A DNA stretch of 64,000 nucleotides, from positions 310,001-374,000 of the forward strand of contig CBDAKK010000001.1 in NCBI GenBank assembly GCA_965196605.1, given 5' to 3'. Below are positions 52,546 through 62,306 of this stretch, one piece after another. Origin of the DNA: CBDAKK01 sp965196605. Its GTDB lineage: Bacteria; Spirochaetota; Spirochaetia; WTKD01; G963693115. Within the stretch, counting starts at the first letter, position 1. Each line of letters opens with the position of its first letter. A program made the translations under genes and the position numbers. Under the pieces are notes generated by a model that had not been told where the DNA came from, searched no databases, and saw only the letters and a list, made by a program, of their open reading frames with translations.

Positions 52546-53904
52546 GTGAAGAACAAACAGTTTTTATTTTATGTGTACGTCATTGTTGTGATGACAATGC
52601 TTATTTCTGCAGTAGCGTGTACTGAACTAGAAGATATAGCGTCCTCATCGAGTAAACAAGGTGATGGCAGCAAAAAAGGTGGCGATGACCAACAAGGTGG
52701 CGGTGACCAACAAGGTGGCGGTGACCAAACCAATATCACCTTTTCAAACATTGGCTCGCGTGCATTTCATGAGGTGGTTACACTTGGTAATGCACTCTAC
52801 GTCATTGGGGGTTATGCAGGTTTAGACTCCTCAGGAAACCCGATATTCCGCTCGGATGTACTCAAGTCCACAAATGGCGAGACGTGGACAGAGGTAAAAC
52901 AAGACGATACCTCAGCTTTTTCTAAGCGCGCCATGCATGCTGCAATTGCCTTTAACGGCAAGCTGTACGTCATTGGGGGCTATGATGGAGCTAATGCACT
53001 AAACGATGTATGGGAATCTACCAATGGGGAGACGTGGGCTAAAGTGACAATACCACCGGCGAATCAGTTTCAAGCGCGGCTTGGACACACGCTTGCCGTA
53101 TCCAATGATGGAACCAATGATGTCATGCTCATGATTGGAGGCTATGACCCCAACATAATCCATACCTACAATCCCAAACAAAGAAAAGGGGTGTACTATG
53201 GTCCATACGACTATAACGGAACAAATGGTAAGGGAAGAAGAGGTATGTGGAAATCTACCAATGGCACAGATTGGAAACAACTTAATAAATTTAATGCTAA
53301 TAGCCCGCCATACTTTGCTATGTCGGTTGAGGCACTTAGCAGAGCAAACAGAGACAAAGGCCGTGACTATATAGGCCGTATGTATAGACATAGCTCGCTC
53401 GTTCTAGGCAATGATATTTACACCTTTGGGGGCATTGTTTTGGGAACATGGGAAAATCAGGTGTATAAAATTACACTAAGCCCTTACAAGGACCCGCCTT
53501 ACACCCATGATGATGGTAGATTTAAAGAAGAACAAATCACCACTATTACCGGTCGCCAAAGTCACGCGGCTGTGACTCTTAACGGTACTTCAATGCTCAT
53601 TATAGGTGGCGTGGATGCCACGCAAGATATTAAAAACGATGTACAACAATTAACAAAAAGCGGTAGTTCATGGACGGCGTCAGCAGTAAAAGCGAATGAC
53701 AACACTGGTTTTGGAAAACGCTTTGGGCACAAGGCAGTGGTTTTTAAGAACAAAATATACGTACTGGGTGGCATGGAGACCAAAGACCAGAAGTACCAAG
53801 GCATGGTGTTTGACTTTAGCTCCTCTAAAAACACGCCTAAACCCAAGGTAGTGTACAATGACGTGTGGGTTTCCGATACTGGTGCAAGCTGGGTGAGAAA
53901 GTAA
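52546..53904 (+). CDS. Kelch-repeat lipoprotein
   Basis: 452 aa. Starts GTG after a strong AAAGGAG site. Signal with lipobox SAVAC (Cys about residue 25). Next comes a Ser/Gly/Gln linker with three tandem GGGDQQ-type units encoded by a 15-bp repeat (about 48-62), then a beta-propeller of kelch units (ALYVIGGYAG, KLYVIGGYDGANALNDVWEST, IYVLGGMETK). Kelch propellers bind proteins or sugars, so surface binding is a reasonable inference. The gene has its own terminator. Confidence 0.88.
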   Translation: MKNKQFLFYVYVIVVMTMLISAVACTELEDIASSSSKQGDGSKKGGDDQQGGGDQQGGGDQTNITFSNIGSRAFHEVVTLGNALYVIGGYAGLDSSGNPIFRSDVLKSTNGETWTEVKQDDTSAFSKRAMHAAIAFNGKLYVIGGYDGANALNDVWESTNGETWAKVTIPPANQFQARLGHTLAVSNDGTNDVMLMIGGYDPNIIHTYNPKQRKGVYYGPYDYNGTNGKGRRGMWKSTNGTDWKQLNKFNANSPPYFAMSVEALSRANRDKGRDYIGRMYRHSSLVLGNDIYTFGGIVLGTWENQVYKITLSPYKDPPYTHDDGRFKEEQITTITGRQSHAAVTLNGTSMLIIGGVDATQDIKNDVQQLTKSGSSWTASAVKANDNTGFGKRFGHKAVVFKNKIYVLGGMETKDQKYQGMVFDFSSSKNTPKPKVVYNDVWVSDTGASWVRK

Positions 53905-53976
53905 GTAAAATTTTGTCTTAGAGTTTCTTCCATGTTTTTCCATTAATGTGGAAGACTCGCTATTTTTCAGAATATA

Positions 53977-54012
53977 TAAAAAGTGTCTTAAAGGGTTGTA
54001 AGACACTTTTTA
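53977..54012. terminator. Bidirectional intrinsic terminator
   Basis: Perfect 14-bp stem TAAAAAGTGTCTTA / TAAGACACTTTTTA around the loop AAGGGTTG, with A and T tails on the two sides so that it can end transcripts from the kelch gene (plus) and the D,D-carboxypeptidase (minus). Confidence 0.88.
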
Positions 54013-54125
54013 TAACCACAGCGCACCTTTGATAAAAAAGTGCCGTCTATACGCAGTGCAAAACACGCATAAATTTGGTGCTGCACAACTGCCTTGAGTG
54101 CGCATAGGCTGCTTGCACGCAAGGG

Positions 54126-55397
54126 CTAATCACGCGCGGCTTTCTGCTCCCCTTGCTTGTGAAAAAAATAGCGCAGTTTATCGAAAAGCTGAATAATTTT
54201 TGGCTCGACTTTTTCGCTACTCACAAGGTCTAATTCTGCAATGGGGCAGGAATTTTCAGCATTTCTGTACTCGTACCTCACCTCACCCACGAGCACTTCT
54301 TTTTGCACCGGTGCCCACAAGTCTGCATGCAAAGCATGAGAGGAAGAGATCTGTGACGCCCAGCGAGCGGGAACTGCGTATAGCTTTTCACGCGAGTGAG
54401 CGGACAGCGTATCTACTTTCCCACCCCAGACGCGCAGTGGCGTTTTGTAACGAAGTGCAACTAGTGAAAAGGCACCATAGCCATAATCCAAAATTTGACG
54501 CGTCTCTTCATTACGTTTTTTGACACCTTCTTGCACGGTGTTGCCGGGCACTCCCAAAACTACCGCGAGCAAGCGTCTTTTTTTGTGCATCGCAGTAGCC
54601 ACAAGATTAAACTGCGCTTCTTCTATATACCCCGTCTTAAGACCATCGACAATACCACTTTTATCAACGAGCAAATGAAAATTTGTACCCCTATACGAGA
54701 CTCCCTTCCACATCATGGACGGGTTTTTAGTAATACTAATAATGTCAAAGTCCTTATAATTGAGAAGATACAGGGCAAGGCGCGCCACCTCTGAAGCGGT
54801 GCTTTTGTTGTTAGGCGACAAACCAGTGGGGTCCGCAAAAACAGTATTTGTAAGCCCGAGCTCCAACGCGCGCGCGTTCATTGTGGCAACAAAGTCACTT
54901 ACCGCACCGCCGACATAATGTGCAAGAACTAGGGCAGCGTCATTGCCCGAACGTATAAAAAGACCCTTGAGCAGCTCAAGCCCTGTCGGCATGTCGCCCA
55001 TCACAAAGCCTACTCGTGAAGCATCAAAAGGCAAGGAAACCACAGCGTCTCGCAAAACCCTATAGCGCTTTTCTAGCGAAAATTCTCCACGCGCAAGTGC
55101 TTCTAATGTTACAAGCGCGGTCATAAGCTTGGTAATGGACGCTACGGATCGTATGTTTTTTTCACCACGCTGCGCAATCACTTGCAAATTCAAAGCATCT
55201 ACCAGCAAAACCGCCTTGGCAGAGAGGGGCGGCAGCTGAGGGTAACCCGAACACAATGCAAACGCGGGGTAGTGAAGCGTCGGCGCGCTCCGCTCATCTG
55301 CATATACATGCGGACTTACAATATACACAAACACGCATAGACACACTATGCTACGACAGATTTTGAATAAAACAGTTCTCACCATAATTAGAAACAC
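54126..55397 (-). CDS. dacA: D-alanyl-D-alanine carboxypeptidase (DacA/PBP5 type)
   Basis: 423 aa. Signal peptide (hydrophobic residues about 10-30, cleavage near VYADE). Catalytic motifs in order: SITK with the nucleophile Ser (about residues 87-90), SGN (about 146), and KTG in LKTGYIEEAQ (about 253). Removes the terminal D-Ala from pentapeptides, limiting cross-linking. The C-terminal part is a beta domain and membrane-anchor region. It is 4 bp downstream of the OmpA-like gene. Confidence 0.94.
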   Translation of the reverse strand: MFLIMVRTVLFKICRSIVCLCVFVYIVSPHVYADERSAPTLHYPAFALCSGYPQLPPLSAKAVLLVDALNLQVIAQRGEKNIRSVASITKLMTALVTLEALARGEFSLEKRYRVLRDAVVSLPFDASRVGFVMGDMPTGLELLKGLFIRSGNDAALVLAHYVGGAVSDFVATMNARALELGLTNTVFADPTGLSPNNKSTASEVARLALYLLNYKDFDIISITKNPSMMWKGVSYRGTNFHLLVDKSGIVDGLKTGYIEEAQFNLVATAMHKKRRLLAVVLGVPGNTVQEGVKKRNEETRQILDYGYGAFSLVALRYKTPLRVWGGKVDTLSAHSREKLYAVPARWASQISSSHALHADLWAPVQKEVLVGEVRYEYRNAENSCPIAELDLVSSEKVEPKIIQLFDKLRYFFHKQGEQKAARD

Positions 55398-55400
55398 TCC

Positions 55401-56681
55401 TCAATTTTCAAGTATTGTTATTTCAACACGTCTATTTTTTTGTTTGTTTTTTTCACTCGTATTTGGCACAAGCGGTTTCTCCGCACCCCAGCCACGAAAG
55501 AGCATATGACGTCCATCACCAACTTTCACTTCTAGAATGTTCTTGATGGTTTTTGCACGCTCTATGCTGAGTGTTTTTCTAGAAGACGCGCTGCCTGCAA
55601 GTGCCGTATGTCCCTCAATGAGCACACGACGCTTGGGGTATTTCTTAAGAACCTGTGAAATAATATCCAACTTTTCATCCTGATTATCCAAGAGTTCAGC
55701 CGAATCCGAGTGGAATCTAACATGAGGGAGCCGTATAGTAATACCTTTTTCATTAGAGCCTACTTCCACGTCAATGGCTTTTTTCTCTAATGCTTCTTGT
55801 ATTGCCTTGACCTCATTTTCACGTTCTATTTCCACCACAGGCTCTACACGCGCAAATGAGGTGCCAGAAAACCTAAAAACACGAGCCGCATTTTCGTTTG
55901 TTATGCTCACCTCGTATTTCTCATGCGAAAAAACGGGTCTTCCATATTCTGCGTGCCACCATATAGTGATAAAAAAACTTCCATCTATACCCCACATATC
56001 TTTACGAACTTCATCCATAAAGCGATAATTTTCTATTTTGTAGCTCGCAGTAAACGTGGGGTATGCTTTACTAAAAGAAACGTATGTATCGTGATTTTCA
56101 TACTGTGCGTTTTTTGTATTTATGGAAGTCATAAAACGCGTGTAGACAGACTTAGGAATGCTGCGCAGCCCCATATATCTATATGTTACGTCCACTGGAA
56201 TTTTCCGCAAGACATCAATAATGGGAACTTGAATAGTGTCTATTCCCTGCGCATGCCAGCTCTCACCTACACGAATGCTGCGAGTCTGAAAACGCGGTAT
56301 GCTACGCACCAGCGGCGTACTATATTGTGAGGGCACCGTGGTAATTCCACTAGGCGTTTGGTAATATTCGCCTTTTTCTTCATAACGCAGGTGTCCACTT
56401 TCAGTAAACTCCGTGGTTTGAATAATGTAAAATCCATCATTAAGCGCGCTTTGCACCTCAAGTGAAATATGATTCTTAAGCTCGGCGTCTTTGCTCAGCA
56501 CAATACCATCATCAGTAACAGTTTGATAATTAACCGAATTCACGGTATATTTCTTACCATCAACGTACTTAAAAGCAAAGACGAGAGAACCATCATTGGT
56601 AGCTTGTGCAAAAAGCGCCGTCCACGAAGTAACGTAGCAAATTCCCGCTAAAAGTGGTAACACAAAAAATTTTTGTATTTT
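55401..56681 (-). CDS. OmpA-family protein
   Basis: 426 aa from the ATG at 56681, chosen because it gives a proper signal peptide (hydrophobic residues about 5-26, ending ALFAQ); a start at 56723 is possible. The N-terminal beta-rich part (about 30-300) is unrelated to known families by eye. The C-terminal OmpA domain (about 320-426) shows the murein-binding motif VLIEGHTALAGS, SIERAKTIKNIL, and GWGAEKP with NRRVEI. Anchors the outer envelope to peptidoglycan. Divergent from the next gene with only 4 bp between long frames. Confidence 0.85.
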   Translation of the reverse strand, partial: KIQKFFVLPLLAGICYVTSWTALFAQATNDGSLVFAFKYVDGKKYTVNSVNYQTVTDDGIVLSKDAELKNHISLEVQSALNDGFYIIQTTEFTESGHLRYEEKGEYYQTPSGITTVPSQYSTPLVRSIPRFQTRSIRVGESWHAQGIDTIQVPIIDVLRKIPVDVTYRYMGLRSIPKSVYTRFMTSINTKNAQYENHDTYVSFSKAYPTFTASYKIENYRFMDEVRKDMWGIDGSFFITIWWHAEYGRPVFSHEKYEVSITNENAARVFRFSGTSFARVEPVVEIERENEVKAIQEALEKKAIDVEVGSNEKGITIRLPHVRFHSDSAELLDNQDEKLDIISQVLKKYPKRRVLIEGHTALAGSASSRKTLSIERAKTIKNILEVKVGDGRHMLFRGWGAEKPLVPNTSEKNKQKNRRVEITILEN

Positions 56682-56784
56682 CATGAATATCTTTAGTATA
56701 ATACTATGTAGTGCGCTACCCAATTACTGCGTATCGCGCATTTATATCACTAACATTATTAATAAAAAGGTTATTATCATTATC

Positions 56785-57354
56785 ATGAAAAAATACAAAC
56801 ATATAAAAAATCACAAGCAATTATCACAAGAGCTTGCTACCATTGTCAAAAACATACATCATAACGAAGACCCTTTTGTACTCACAGAATATAAAAGATT
56901 ATTCACAAGTTCGGTAGGAATATTTTCTCGCGCCAACGTAGCCGCGTACCTTATAAAGAAGTACCTTGACTCGCAAAATTCCCGTGAATTCCCTGCGCGG
57001 AATAAGCAAGCACAGCAACAAAGACAACAGCAACCAAAACAACCGCAACCGAAACAACAAGAAGTACCCAAGGCTACTGCTGATTCAACAAATCAAAGAC
57101 GTCATGAAAACTATGAACTTACTATTACAAGGACAGAGACAAACTACAGCGAGTTTAAAAAGTTTCTAACATCTTTGCCAAATATTACGAGCGAAGACAT
57201 TGTACACATCCGACTTGGTGAGAAGAACTCAACAGTGCGTGTACGGAGCGAGGCGGCAAAGTCTTTTGTAACCGTAATAAACGGCGCAAAGTTTAAGTCA
57301 GTTACTTTACAAGCCACGCATGTTGCATACAAAAGAAATAGAAGACGCCGATAA
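56785..57354 (+). CDS. Hypothetical basic protein, possible RNA-binding C-terminus
   Basis: 189 aa from the ATG at 56785; a longer frame to 56683 is less likely because its added residues are a hydrophobic stretch overlapping the divergent gene. The protein is an N-terminal helical part, a Gln/Pro/Lys-rich linker (QQQRQQQPKQPQPKQQ, about 80-95), and a C-terminal domain of about 75 residues ending KRNRRRR. SEDIVHIRLGEKNSTVRVRSEAA recalls the C-terminal RNA-binding fold of DbpA helicases, a weak resemblance. It is followed by infA. Confidence 0.65.
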   Translation: MKKYKHIKNHKQLSQELATIVKNIHHNEDPFVLTEYKRLFTSSVGIFSRANVAAYLIKKYLDSQNSREFPARNKQAQQQRQQQPKQPQPKQQEVPKATADSTNQRRHENYELTITRTETNYSEFKKFLTSLPNITSEDIVHIRLGEKNSTVRVRSEAAKSFVTVINGAKFKSVTLQATHVAYKRNRRRR

Positions 57355-57393
57355 TAGTTGCGCTCATAGCGCGTATTCTTTATAATATCAATG

Positions 57394-57612
57394 ATGTCTA
57401 AAGAAGATACTATAGAGGCCGAAGGGGTTGTAAAAAAATCACTCCCTAACACTGTTTTTACAGTAGAGCTAAAAAACGGCCATCAAATCTCTGCTCACTT
57501 AAGTGGAAAAATGAGAAGCCACTATATCAGAATTGTGCCGGGTGATAATGTAAAAGTTGTCATGTCGCCGTACGACCTTACCAAGGGGCGTATTATTTAC
57601 CGCGAAAAATAA
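57394..57612 (+). CDS. infA: Translation initiation factor IF-1
   Basis: 72 aa from the second ATG. A single S1-like OB-fold: KEDTIEAEGVVKKSLPNTVF, GHQISAHLSGKMRSHYIRI, GDNVKVVMSPYDLTKGRIIYRE. Occupies the ribosomal A site during initiation. Length and motifs match the family. It stands apart from the ribosomal protein operons. Confidence 0.96.
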   Translation: MSKEDTIEAEGVVKKSLPNTVFTVELKNGHQISAHLSGKMRSHYIRIVPGDNVKVVMSPYDLTKGRIIYREK

Positions 57613-57641
57613 ACGCGCTTTTTTGTTTGCATTGAAATGTG

Positions 57642-58376
57642 CTAATACGGCGGAAGTTCACTATCCGCCTTTTCTCTTTCCAACATGTAGTATGAACTCC
57701 CTCTGTGTAGTTTCATAAGAGAGGGTACAGGTAAGAGTTTTTGCGCTTCTTCCCTTGCCGTAGCAACGCGTACACCCGCGTCTTTTCCACTCACGTTTGT
57801 GTAGTTACGGAAAAACAAGGCTATCTCGTAGTTGTACCGCACAGCATCATCGCGCTCATAATGTTTCAATACTTCCCAATATACCTTCACTGCAGTCTCG
57901 TAATCTGCTCTATAAAAATCTATGTAGCCCAGTAGCATGTACATGCTTTTATCTATGGCTTTCAATGCTGATGTATTGTACTCGGGAACAATCCCAGCAG
58001 CATCCTCATCTGGAATAAGTGTATCAAAGTAAAAGTACTCCCTTATGAGATTCTTACGTAATAAGAGCAAGTCTTGTTCACTTATATTTTCTCGCATAAT
58101 TTTTGAAAGCACATGATAGTAAAGTCCCCAATGCTGATACAATGTACTGCGATGATGCGAAAGTTTTTTCGCCACCATTTCAGTGGTGACACTATCATCA
58201 CGCATCACGGCATTCCATGCCCTTAATATGTTGACGTAGGGATGCACATACACAAGCCCCATAAGAATAGCAGCACTTGCTACGCATAATATAACAGAAG
58301 CGATGAAGCGAGAAAACACATACTTTGAAGTTTGTGAATGCCTATGATACATCTGTTTTATTGGTGTTCTATTCAT
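57642..58376 (-). CDS. Membrane-anchored helical protein, BatC-like
   Basis: 244 aa. One transmembrane helix (about 22-45), then helical TPR-like repeats (YMLLGYIDFYRADYETAVKVYWEVLKHY, about 140-170). It is in the position of the TPR protein (BatC) of Bat operons, directly after two VWA proteins. No catalytic motif. The role would be as a periplasmic adaptor of the Bat complex, by inference from position. Confidence 0.7.
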   Translation of the reverse strand: MNRTPIKQMYHRHSQTSKYVFSRFIASVILCVASAAILMGLVYVHPYVNILRAWNAVMRDDSVTTEMVAKKLSHHRSTLYQHWGLYYHVLSKIMRENISEQDLLLLRKNLIREYFYFDTLIPDEDAAGIVPEYNTSALKAIDKSMYMLLGYIDFYRADYETAVKVYWEVLKHYERDDAVRYNYEIALFFRNYTNVSGKDAGVRVATAREEAQKLLPVPSLMKLHRGSSYYMLEREKADSELPPY

Positions 58377-58382
58377 AGCTTG

Positions 58383-59324
58383 CTATAATTTCTCTATGCT
58401 GATGTATACGCACATGCATAAAAACGCGATGATGTATCCGATAAAAGAAACATGACGCAATCTTGTTTGGGCACTTTGGTGTACAGCCGCTAAAAGCTGC
58501 TCAAGATTGTCAGAGTTTATGTTTATATAGGTAGAACGTGGATGCCAAGATAAACCTTGCATGAGAGAGTGATTTGCTTGTGATACAAAATTTTGAGCGT
58601 TTGGAACGGGAGCGCCCTCAATACTTCCCACAGATGCAATAGTAATACCATAGTTTTTTTCCACAAAAGTTTGAAACAAATATTTTGATGGCTTCGTATG
58701 AGACTCACCATCAGAGATAAACATAATGGCTCGGTTATTTGCAACTTCCATTCCAGAAAAAAACATATCATAATTTTTTTCTAAGGTTTCAAAAGTGCTT
58801 GTAAAATCTGACGTGCCATAGCCTCTCGGGGTATTAGAAAAAGAACGCAACACGTTTAATAAAAACGAAACATCATGAGTAAGCGGAGAAATCAACACCG
58901 GGGTATCCGTATAAACAATAAGACCATATAAATCATGCAATCCTTTGTTTATATATGAATACATAAATTCAAAAGCTTTTTTCATACGCGTTGCATTATC
59001 AACATCGCGCACATACATACTCGAAGATACATCGAGCATAATGTACATGGCACGATTCTTTGTTTCGACTTCCCTCTGCTGGGGTAATTGTTGTGGACTA
59101 CGCAGAACAGGTTTTGACACAGCAAAAGCTATGCTTACAACCATAAGTACTGCAGCAATGGTTTGCAAAATCATAATAAAACGAACACGTAATTTTGCAA
59201 TATAGAGTGCATCGTATAGACGAGTAAGCATTCTAAGCCTTGCTCTATGAAGTGAGACAAGCCCCCATGCAATTGGTAGCGCGAGTAAGGCGTAGTACAA
59301 GAGTGTAGGACGCAGGAATTCCAC
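58383..59324 (-). CDS. batB: VWA-domain membrane protein BatB-like
   Basis: 313 aa. Membrane helices at the N-terminus (two, within residues about 1-75) and at the C-terminal end flank a von Willebrand A domain with MIDAS motif MLDVSSSMYVRD (about 97). The protein sits in the inner membrane with the VWA domain in the periplasm. Its start abuts the stop of the preceding VWA gene by one base. Confidence 0.85.
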   Translation of the reverse strand: MEFLRPTLLYYALLALPIAWGLVSLHRARLRMLTRLYDALYIAKLRVRFIMILQTIAAVLMVVSIAFAVSKPVLRSPQQLPQQREVETKNRAMYIMLDVSSSMYVRDVDNATRMKKAFEFMYSYINKGLHDLYGLIVYTDTPVLISPLTHDVSFLLNVLRSFSNTPRGYGTSDFTSTFETLEKNYDMFFSGMEVANNRAIMFISDGESHTKPSKYLFQTFVEKNYGITIASVGSIEGAPVPNAQNFVSQANHSLMQGLSWHPRSTYININSDNLEQLLAAVHQSAQTRLRHVSFIGYIIAFLCMCVYISIEKL

Positions 59325-60331
59325 TACAAACTCCGAATTATGCCGTAGCGTAGCAACACAAACAAGGCACAGAAGACTACAAACAAAAGCAGAAAATATT
59401 CGGTAAGATCGACACGAATCGCTCTAGAAACTAGCGTACGTAAGTCCGTGTGTCTCACACTCATGCTTCCTACTATGGTAGGTATTGCGGCTATATTTTC
59501 CACCTGAGTATATGAAGCATGTATTTTTTGTGCAAGAGTTGAGAGAACAACGCTTTTGAAGGGTTTAATGTAACCCTGCACCACAGCCTTGGTCATGACG
59601 TCTTTATATTTAAAGTGTCCGTTATTATCGCCACCCATACGAATAAAAAACATAGAAGAATCAAAATGGTGCTGTTGTATGTCTGACAATGCAACATTGC
59701 CGCTATTTTGTACCCCGTCGCTTATAAAAACTAAGTCACGTTTTGTCGAGCCTTGCTGAAGAGCAGAGAGAACATTCTCGGAATACAGCAATGCATCACC
59801 AAGTGCAGAATCATCACCAAGTTCACCTATGCCCACGCGCGTCATAAGCTGCGCTATTGCGTTATAATCCTGTGAAAATGGAATAAGCATTCGTAGTGAC
59901 TGTGCAAACACAAGCACCCCAACATACGCTCCATGATTACTAAACAAAAATTCCCGCACAATATCTTTTGCTACTGATAATCGATCTCTACCCCCAACAT
60001 CGTATATCGCCATACTCGGTGAAACATCTATTGCAAACAATACATATCTATTTTCATCTTTAACATAGTTTTTCATAGTAAGCCTTGAAACACCCATAGA
60101 CGCAAATAACAATACCAAGGCTGCTAGCATTAATACAAGTGATGAGGCGTTCCTCACAAAAGAATAAAGTTTTGACCTAGGAAGATTGAAATTATTGACA
60201 TAAAACCTGTAGGGGTATTTTTTGTTCCCTCGTTTCTTCGTGAAGTACTTACTTAGAAAGAACACAGTGCAAACTATAAGCCCAAGGTACAAAGATATCC
60301 AATGTTCTACGAATAGTCTATTCATAATCAC
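59324..60331 (-). CDS. batA: VWA-domain membrane protein BatA-like
   Basis: 335 aa. Transmembrane helices near residues 10-28 and 68-85 and one at the C-terminus, and a VWA domain with MIDAS motif FAIDVSPSMAIYDVGG (about 101). BatA and BatB pairs with MoxR ATPases are linked to stress tolerance and envelope assembly in several bacteria. Overlaps the next upstream gene by 4 bp. Confidence 0.88.
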   Translation of the reverse strand: MIMNRLFVEHWISLYLGLIVCTVFFLSKYFTKKRGNKKYPYRFYVNNFNLPRSKLYSFVRNASSLVLMLAALVLLFASMGVSRLTMKNYVKDENRYVLFAIDVSPSMAIYDVGGRDRLSVAKDIVREFLFSNHGAYVGVLVFAQSLRMLIPFSQDYNAIAQLMTRVGIGELGDDSALGDALLYSENVLSALQQGSTKRDLVFISDGVQNSGNVALSDIQQHHFDSSMFFIRMGGDNNGHFKYKDVMTKAVVQGYIKPFKSVVLSTLAQKIHASYTQVENIAAIPTIVGSMSVRHTDLRTLVSRAIRVDLTEYFLLLFVVFCALFVLLRYGIIRSL

Positions 60332-61362
60332 ACTACTCTCTTTGTATCTGGGCTATTTCTAAAAACATTAAAAAGACGTGTTATATCGTGATCAGCGCTT
60401 ATTTTTTGCCCTTTGAATATATATCTTGATATAAAGAATAAGCGCAACAATATCTGACAATGATTTATGCGCACAGACAACTCAGATAGTTTTTTTCCAT
60501 ATAAAACTTCACTAAGCGTACTGAAAAAATCGTGTAGCGTTTCTCTTGAAAGATGCTTTTGTTCGGGCACACGATATTGCTGAAAAACATCATCAATGTC
60601 TCGTAATAAAAACTTTTCCATTTCATCAGTCGTAAGCGTCTTAAAGGTAGGGCCATATAAAAAGCAAAAACGTATTTCTATCGCCTTGTATATTTGAGTA
60701 TAGAAATAAGTGCTAGAAATTGTTTCACGCGCAAAAGTCGGCTTTTCCATATTGCGAGTATCGCGTAAAAGTTTTTTTACTACATAAGACGCAGTCATAA
60801 TGTTAAAAACATTATGCATGTACTTTATAACCGCACGTCCCATAGGGCTTATCTCTCGCACTATTACTACAAATGATTGGGCAAACACCCCCAAAGCAAC
60901 AATTGCTAGAAGCATGTACAGCACCTCGAAAATAGGAAACGGAGGGTAGGTGCGCATAACTGCTTGTGATGAGGCACTTGCATTGAGCTGTGAATTTATG
61001 GTACTCAAAACCGATATGGGAGATACCCCTATGGTATAAAGCGCGTTTTCAGTTATGGACGGAATATGAACTATACCGCTGTGTTTGGGGCGTAGCTTTA
61101 GTACAAGCATAACGTGCCCTTTTGCCATTCCTTGAAAGTCAACCGATTCAACAAGCACCTCATCACTGGTTTCATAGGCATAAAATCGCTCTTGTGTTCG
61201 CATATTAAAACTTGGATAGGTAAGCGTGAGCTCTACAACCTCCCCTACATGAGGAAATTGCGGACTCATTTTCACAAGTTCAGCATTTACTGTTTGTGAC
61301 GTTACATGCATACATACACAAGTTATAAGTAGTAAAACAAATATTACAAAACGCATCAACAA
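60328..61362 (-). CDS. Bat-operon exported protein (BatD-like)
   Basis: 344 aa. Signal peptide (about 5-22, ending VTSQ), an Ig-like periplasmic region (about 25-125; PQFPHVGEVVELTLTYP), one transmembrane helix (about 148-170) and a cytoplasmic helical part. This resembles shorter BatD/DUF4381-type proteins of MoxR-Bat operons. It lies between the DUF58 gene (5 bp) and batA (4-bp overlap). Confidence 0.7.
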   Translation of the reverse strand: MLMRFVIFVLLLITCVCMHVTSQTVNAELVKMSPQFPHVGEVVELTLTYPSFNMRTQERFYAYETSDEVLVESVDFQGMAKGHVMLVLKLRPKHSGIVHIPSITENALYTIGVSPISVLSTINSQLNASASSQAVMRTYPPFPIFEVLYMLLAIVALGVFAQSFVVIVREISPMGRAVIKYMHNVFNIMTASYVVKKLLRDTRNMEKPTFARETISSTYFYTQIYKAIEIRFCFLYGPTFKTLTTDEMEKFLLRDIDDVFQQYRVPEQKHLSRETLHDFFSTLSEVLYGKKLSELSVRINHCQILLRLFFISRYIFKGQKISADHDITRLFNVFRNSPDTKRVV

Positions 61363-61367
61363 TTGCC

Positions 61368-62306
61368 CTAAGCTATTTCATACAAGCCCGTCTTCGACAA
61401 GTGCTTATTCTTCATATATGCGACTAATTCATATAACACCGAATCGGTAGTACGGAGGTCTACAGTCTTTGTTCTATGTTGCTTACAAAAAGACTGCCAT
61501 CGCTTTGTACTAAGCTCATGTGAATGCTTATAGGCATTTCGTAAATCATTAAACGCATAAAAGGCATGCGCAGCACCTTCGGTATCTTGTACCTTCATAC
61601 CACCATTCGTAGGAAGCATGGCATGCATATCATATAAAACGCGTATTAAAAGCACGTCATGAGCATCCGCAACAATGGCTATACTTTCCTCCAATTTTGG
61701 AGTGAGAAAATCCGAGAGTATAACAACCAAGGAACGCTGAGATAACACACACTTTGTATAAACCAAGGCGTCACACAAATTGCTCTTCTCATTATCTTTC
61801 CGTTCTTGCATGATGTACGAAACCATTTTTGGAATAACATCATCCGTTCTTCGTGCTCGTAATACCTCATGTATATCTTGTGAAAAAATCACCCCACCTG
61901 TTTTGTCATTATAAGCATGGGCAAGAAAGAGTAAGGTAGCGCCTATTTCCGCTGCAAGAGCTCGTAATGAACGCGGAGCACCTATCTCCATAGAAGATGA
62001 AACATCGCATACAAGCCAAAGCACACGTTCTCGGTTTTCTATAAAAGATTTCACATACGCATTTTGTAAACGCGCAGTAACATTCCAATCGATGTGTCTA
62101 ATATCATCACCAAAAACATACGAGCGAGAATAGTTGTAATCTAAGCCACTGTTGGTAAAAAAGCTTTTGTAGTAACCCGCATGTAACGTAGAAACTATTT
62201 TTTGAGCATGCAATTGCGCACTCTTCAAAATGCGCGCATTCTTGTTTGCATGCTCAAGAGTCTTTGCAGAAGAACTTGACGTAAAATTACTGCGGAACCG
62301 AAACAT
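61368..62306 (-). CDS. DUF58 protein
   Basis: 312 aa. The DUF58 signature RHIDWNVTARLQNAYVKSFIENRERVLWLVCDVSSSMEIG (about 71-110) leads into a VWA-like domain with a DxSxS site. DUF58 proteins are the standard partner of MoxR ATPases. It overlaps moxR by 20 bp, so coupled translation is likely. Confidence 0.9.
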   Translation of the reverse strand: MFRFRSNFTSSSSAKTLEHANKNARILKSAQLHAQKIVSTLHAGYYKSFFTNSGLDYNYSRSYVFGDDIRHIDWNVTARLQNAYVKSFIENRERVLWLVCDVSSSMEIGAPRSLRALAAEIGATLLFLAHAYNDKTGGVIFSQDIHEVLRARRTDDVIPKMVSYIMQERKDNEKSNLCDALVYTKCVLSQRSLVVILSDFLTPKLEESIAIVADAHDVLLIRVLYDMHAMLPTNGGMKVQDTEGAAHAFYAFNDLRNAYKHSHELSTKRWQSFCKQHRTKTVDLRTTDSVLYELVAYMKNKHLSKTGLYEIA

